Source of the DNA: Candidatus Flexicrinis affinis
Lineage (GTDB): Bacteria > Chloroflexota > Anaerolineae > Aggregatilineales > Phototrophicaceae
Reading direction: 5' to 3'
NCBI GenBank assembly: GCA_016716525.1
Contig: JADJWE010000001.1
Location: forward strand, 1,240,001 to 1,304,000
DNA: 64,000 nucleotides
Positions 60,519 to 64,000 of the stretch are shown one piece after another. The stretch's first letter is position 1. Every line of letters starts with the position of its first letter. Made by a program: the position numbers and the translations under genes. The notes under the pieces were generated by a model that did not search any database, was not told the origin of the DNA, and saw only the letters and a list, made by a program, of their open reading frames with translations.

Positions 60519-62497
60519 TGCCAGACAAGGTGCCGTACAAAGCAGCAGATCTTGTCCGAATCAATTCGGTCGAAGACCCGCGTATCAGCCCGGACGCCAA
60601 GTGGGTCGCGTTCGTCCGCGTCAGTGCCGACCTCGAAAAGAATACGTATCTGCGCAACATCTGGGTTGCGTCAGTCGACGGCGCGGACCTCTACGCGCTG
60701 ACCCGCTCCGGCAAGGATACGCAGCCGCGGTGGTCGCCGGATGGACGCTGGCTCGCGTTTGCGTCAGGCCGGGGCGACAAGCCGCAGATTCATGTGTTTG
60801 ACATGACCCGCCCGGGAGAGTCGCGGGCGGTGACGGCGATGCCGAACGGCGCGTCGGCTCCCGCATGGTCGCCAGACGGGTCTCAGCTCGCGTTCGTGTC
60901 AAGCCTCAATGCCGACGAACGAGCGCACGAAGATGACCCCGAAAACGCGCCGAAGCCGGCCGATGACGCCGACCAGAAGAAGACCGACCCCCGTACGATT
61001 CGCGTGCTGCCATACCGCACCGGAACCACATACAACACGGATCGGTTCGCGCAGGTGTACGTCATGCCGTTTTCTGCCGAGGACGCACCACCAGCCAAGC
61101 CGCGCCGACTGACCGGCGAGGACGCATCATACGCCGAGCCGGTATGGTCTCCGGATGGACGTTGGTTGTACACGGCGCGCGCCGAACAACCGGGCGGCGA
61201 TGAACCCTTCCGGCAGTCGCGAGCCTTTCGCATCGAAGTTGAAACGTCGGCGCTCGAACAGCTCACGGACGCGTCTCACGCCGCGGACCGACCGCTTCCG
61301 TCGGCATCGGGCCGCTGGATCGCCTACATGCGCCACCCGAACGAGAAGATGGCGATCCGTTATTCGAGCCTCGCCGTACAGGATACGGCATCGGGCGACG
61401 TCCGAGACATTAGCCTCGAGGCCGACCTGCTGCCCGCGTCGTTCGCGTGGGCGGGTGACGTGCTGTACTTCAGCGCGCAGACACGAGGCGTGTCCACGAT
61501 TTATGCCTACGATCCACAACCGGGCGACCTGTCGCCGCGCATAAAGGGCGAGTTCCGCGCCGATCGCTTTGATGCTGCCGCCAATGGCCTTGTGGCCTAT
61601 GCGGCGTTCGACGCTTCAGCGCTCTGTGAGCTGTACGTGCGGCACACGGATATCGAACGCAGACTCACGCGCTTCAACGGCGAGCTTGTCGATTCGACGG
61701 AATTCGCGCGCTTCCAACACCTGACGTGGTCGCCGGAGTCCGGCGTTGAATTGGACGGGTGGCTGCTGCTGCCGGTCGGCTACAAGCAGGGCACGCGCGT
61801 TCCGCTCGTGTGGGACATCCACGGCGGCCCGCACATCATGTGGAGCCCGCACTATGAGGGCGAATGGGCGAATTGGCAGGCGGTCGCGGCAGCGGGCTAT
61901 GCCGTCTACTTCGGCAATCCGCGCGGAAGCGCAGGTTACGGCGACGCGTTTCAGCAGGCGATTGAGGGCAAATGGGGTCCGCTCGCGTATTCCGACCTGA
62001 TCGCCGGGCTGGAGACGGTCCTCAAGACCGATGTGATCGAGGCTGATCGCGTTGTTGTGATGGGCGGCTCGTACGGTGGTTACATGACCGCGTGGACGGT
62101 CGCGCACGATCACCGGTTCAAGGCGGCTGTAGCAGAGCGCGGCGTCTACAATCTGCTGAGCTTTACGGGGACGACCGACATCCCGTCGTTCATCCAGAAC
62201 GAGTTTGGCGTCGAACTGTGGGAAAACGGCCCGTGGCTGTGGGAGAACTCGCCGCTGGCGCACGCGCACCGAATCAAGACACCGCTGCTGATCATTCACA
62301 GCGAGAACGACTTTCGGGTGGCGATTAGCGAAGCCGAGCAGTTGTTCACGGTCGTCCGACGCAGCGGGACGCCGGTGGAATTCGTGCGCTATCCGCGCGA
62401 AGGGCATGAGTTGAGCCGAAATGGCGAGCCCAAACACCGTATCGACCGCTTGCAGAGGATCGTCGAGTGGTTCGATCGCTGGATCAGGAAAGAGTGA
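60518..62497 (+). CDS. S9-family prolyl oligopeptidase / acylaminoacyl-peptidase
   Basis: A 659-residue peptidase with an N-terminal seven-bladed propeller made of TolB/WD-like repeats (SPDAKWVAFV, SPDGRWLAFASG, SPDGSQLAF, SPDGRWLYT). An alpha/beta hydrolase domain follows from about residue 400. The triad is Ser in GGSYGGYMTAW, Asp in HSENDFRVA and His in REGHELSR. No signal peptide is seen. The ATG at 60518 overlaps the aminotransferase stop, so translation is coupled. It probably degrades short peptides in the cytoplasm. Confidence 0.9.
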   Translation: MPDKVPYKAADLVRINSVEDPRISPDAKWVAFVRVSADLEKNTYLRNIWVASVDGADLYALTRSGKDTQPRWSPDGRWLAFASGRGDKPQIHVFDMTRPGESRAVTAMPNGASAPAWSPDGSQLAFVSSLNADERAHEDDPENAPKPADDADQKKTDPRTIRVLPYRTGTTYNTDRFAQVYVMPFSAEDAPPAKPRRLTGEDASYAEPVWSPDGRWLYTARAEQPGGDEPFRQSRAFRIEVETSALEQLTDASHAADRPLPSASGRWIAYMRHPNEKMAIRYSSLAVQDTASGDVRDISLEADLLPASFAWAGDVLYFSAQTRGVSTIYAYDPQPGDLSPRIKGEFRADRFDAAANGLVAYAAFDASALCELYVRHTDIERRLTRFNGELVDSTEFARFQHLTWSPESGVELDGWLLLPVGYKQGTRVPLVWDIHGGPHIMWSPHYEGEWANWQAVAAAGYAVYFGNPRGSAGYGDAFQQAIEGKWGPLAYSDLIAGLETVLKTDVIEADRVVVMGGSYGGYMTAWTVAHDHRFKAAVAERGVYNLLSFTGTTDIPSFIQNEFGVELWENGPWLWENSPLAHAHRIKTPLLIIHSENDFRVAISEAEQLFTVVRRSGTPVEFVRYPREGHELSRNGEPKHRIDRLQRIVEWFDRWIRKE

Positions 62498-62502
62498 CCG
62501 CG

Positions 62503-62531
62503 TTGAAGTATCCGACCGAATAGCCTAGAAT
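62503..62531 (+). promoter_or_regulatory. Promoter upstream of the secreted protein gene
   Basis: TTGAAG (62503-62508) and TAGAAT (62526-62531) are exactly 17 bases apart, in the 63-base gap after the peptidase gene. GGAGGA at 62547-62552 then provides the ribosome site for the ATG at 62561. Confidence 0.55.
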
Positions 62532-62560
62532 CGACGGCTCAAGAGCGGAGGACACGATAC

Positions 62561-63607
62561 ATGCTGAAACGAGTGCTGACGATTGTTGCCCTGATTGGTG
62601 TATTGGCGGTAGGCACAACCGTCTACGCTGGCGACACGGTACTGACGAACAACACCGGTACGGCGAGCACAATCTGGTTCATCAGCGGCGAGGCGTCGCT
62701 GGTGATCAACGGCTTTGACCTGACGGCGCGCAGCATCCAGACACCCGTCTTGGTTGATCGCATCAGTATCAGTGTGCGGACGCCGCGCCCGGGCGTGCCG
62801 GTCGAGGCAGTCATCTACGAAGACGCCGACGGCGGTTCGCCGCGAAACGCGACACTTCTCGCCCGCAAGACAGTCACCATTGACGCGGCAGGTGTGTTCA
62901 ACGTCGATTTTGACCCGGCGATTGAGGTCAAGCGCCCGTTCCTGTGGGTGGGTTTTTATCTGCCGGTCGACTTCGAGTTCCGCGCCGATACGCAGGGCAG
63001 TTCGGTGCTGACGTACTGGGGCTGGACGCCGGGTGGTACGTTCGACCTTGCCAACCTTGGGAGTGCCGCCGTATTCGGTCCATCCGACGGCAGCGCGCCG
63101 GTGAACATCACGATGAACGGTGTCGCTCGCATCACTGCAGAGATCGTCACCGACGGCTCGACGCCTACGACCAACCTCGGCACAACCGCCGGTATTCGCC
63201 AGATCGTCGGTGATCCAAACACGAATCTGTCGGTGATGGCGCAGTACCCGGTGTGCTCGAACGTGACGTTTGACAGCGCGGACGTGATCGTGACCTATCA
63301 GGACGCCATCGATCTGTACTGTCGCGAAGTCGGGGAAGGGCTGCTACCCAAGGAACCCACTGGCTACAAACAGCGAGGTCCGTTGTACGACGTCTACGTT
63401 TTTGGCATCGAATCGGGCCTGGTGCCGTACCCGTACCCGGTCACGCACTGCGTTCGCCCGCGTGACAAGCAGGTCGAGGATGCGGTGATCGGTCTGGCGT
63501 ACGGCGCCCCGCGCGAGTGGCGTATTCTGCCGACTGTCCGCTTCGGTGCGGTGGTGTGCGCCGAAATGACGCATGCCGGTTTCGTTTCGCTCTTCACGCC
63601 GCGATAG
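62561..63607 (+). CDS. Secreted protein of unknown function
   Basis: A signal peptide (MLKRVLTIVALIGVLAVG, ending TTVYAG) leads a 348-residue beta-rich protein. The first domain (about 25-190) resembles a carbohydrate- or ligand-binding beta-sandwich (FISGEASLVINGFDL, SISVRTPRPGVPVEAVIYED). The second (about 210-348) holds six cysteines that could form disulfides. I recognise no family. The good promoter and GGAGGA site suggest substantial expression. It is 11 bases from the next gene. Confidence 0.7.
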   Translation: MLKRVLTIVALIGVLAVGTTVYAGDTVLTNNTGTASTIWFISGEASLVINGFDLTARSIQTPVLVDRISISVRTPRPGVPVEAVIYEDADGGSPRNATLLARKTVTIDAAGVFNVDFDPAIEVKRPFLWVGFYLPVDFEFRADTQGSSVLTYWGWTPGGTFDLANLGSAAVFGPSDGSAPVNITMNGVARITAEIVTDGSTPTTNLGTTAGIRQIVGDPNTNLSVMAQYPVCSNVTFDSADVIVTYQDAIDLYCREVGEGLLPKEPTGYKQRGPLYDVYVFGIESGLVPYPYPVTHCVRPRDKQVEDAVIGLAYGAPREWRILPTVRFGAVVCAEMTHAGFVSLFTPR

Positions 63608-63618
63608 GCTGAGACGTC

Positions 63619-64000
63619 GATGCGAATTGAGACGAACGAATCACTCGTAAAGCGCAACAAGGCTTGGTCGGGACGACTGTTCATCGTCACGCTGGTGGTC
63701 ATTATCGCGTCGTTCTTCCTGCTCAACAGCCCGTTCCTGACCGAAGGGATGTCGGAGGACAGCGTGCTGCTGGTGTCGCTGGTGTTGCCGGCCGTCCTGC
63801 TGCCGGTGGCATTTATCGCGACCGTGTTTTCGATCCGCATGACTAACATGTGGGTGCGCCAGCCCCGGCCTGAACGGATGCTCGAAGACAACCTCAAGGG
63901 AATTGGCAAGTCGGCGGTGCTGTACAACTTCTATCACTTTCCGGCGCGGCACGTGCTGATCACACAGGCAGGGGTGATGGCAATGGTCACGCGCTTTCAG
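63619..64000 (+). CDS. Membrane protein, N-terminal part (cut by window end)
   Basis: The frame opens at an ATG (MRIETNESLVKRNKAWSGRL) and stays open to the last base, 127 codons. Two hydrophobic helices (about 20-40 and 52-75) are followed by a cytoplasmic stretch with basic residues and the sequence FYHFPARHVLITQAGV, which recalls proteins with nuclease-related or other sensor-like domains but is too short to name. It follows the secreted protein by 11 bases and is likely co-transcribed. Confidence 0.6.

Overview
The window is a gene-dense, high-GC stretch of a bacterial chromosome. No rRNA, tRNA, CRISPR array, prophage or insertion sequence is visible. The gene content best fits a Chloroflexota bacterium (Anaerolineae or a relative). 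Pointers are a split, FbiB-like coenzyme F420 route, a MurF-like/alanine racemase fusion, a K+-type membrane pyrophosphatase, polyphosphate glucokinase, LysM and LytM cell-wall proteins and CoxL/XdhC molybdenum hydroxylase genes. This placement is inferred from content, not from a phylogenetic marker. Many genes overlap by 4-20 bases, and GTG and TTG starts are common.

Layout. 2-4737 (+): the end of plsY, then a lipid/carotenoid-type operon (family 2 glycosyltransferase, CrtI-type desaturase, histone-deacetylase-like amidohydrolase, J-domain protein), closed by a strong hairpin at 4741-4778. 4801-8158 (-): membrane pyrophosphatase and a membrane-anchored SGNH-like protein. 8261-10934 (+): yraN, miaA, a secreted protein and an FHA/winged-helix regulator. 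11046-16347 (-): galactoside catabolism (GH2 beta-galactosidase, DUF4380 protein, galT, galK). Just upstream of the GH2 gene lies the last few codons of a sugar ABC permease, which looks like a deletion scar. 16477-23139 (-): MurF-like/Alr fusion, LysM protein, a protease-like protein lacking its serine, and a P-type ATPase. 23351-28692 (+): GH57 enzyme, secreted protein, response regulator, histidine kinase, YbaK-like deacylase. 28683-31775 (-): a 1030-residue protein of unknown function, divergent from murJ. 33490-34746 (-): SH3/M23 peptidase. 34875-37492 (+): HEAT protein, leucyl aminopeptidase, polyphosphate glucokinase. 37484-37972 (-): flavin reductase.

38186-46995 (+): a glycosyltransferase and two small unknown genes, then the F420 block (npdG, cofE, nitroreductase, cofD, cofC, LLM oxidoreductase), running into an 811-residue GT-C-like membrane protein. 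46988-53931 (+): molybdenum hydroxylase operon (xdhC, phosphoesterase, fused FAD/2Fe-2S subunit, small membrane protein, molybdopterin subunit, YqeC-MocA fusion). 54134-59007 (-): 8-oxoguanine deaminase, folD, mutS. 59133-64000 (+): class III aminotransferase, S9 peptidase, secreted protein and a membrane protein cut by the window end.

Functionally there are four themes. One is galactoside and glucan sugar use. A second is peptidoglycan synthesis and remodelling (Alr, MurJ, LytM, LysM). A third is F420 synthesis by the dehydro-F420 route with an F420:NADP reductase and a likely F420 enzyme; the FO synthase is not in the window. The fourth is purine oxidation, in which a xanthine-dehydrogenase-like enzyme, its cofactor maturation genes and 8-oxoguanine deaminase lie side by side. 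No gap between genes reaches 300 bases. The longest are 23140-23350, which holds promoter-like sequence, and 53932-54133, which holds only a short heptamer repeat.
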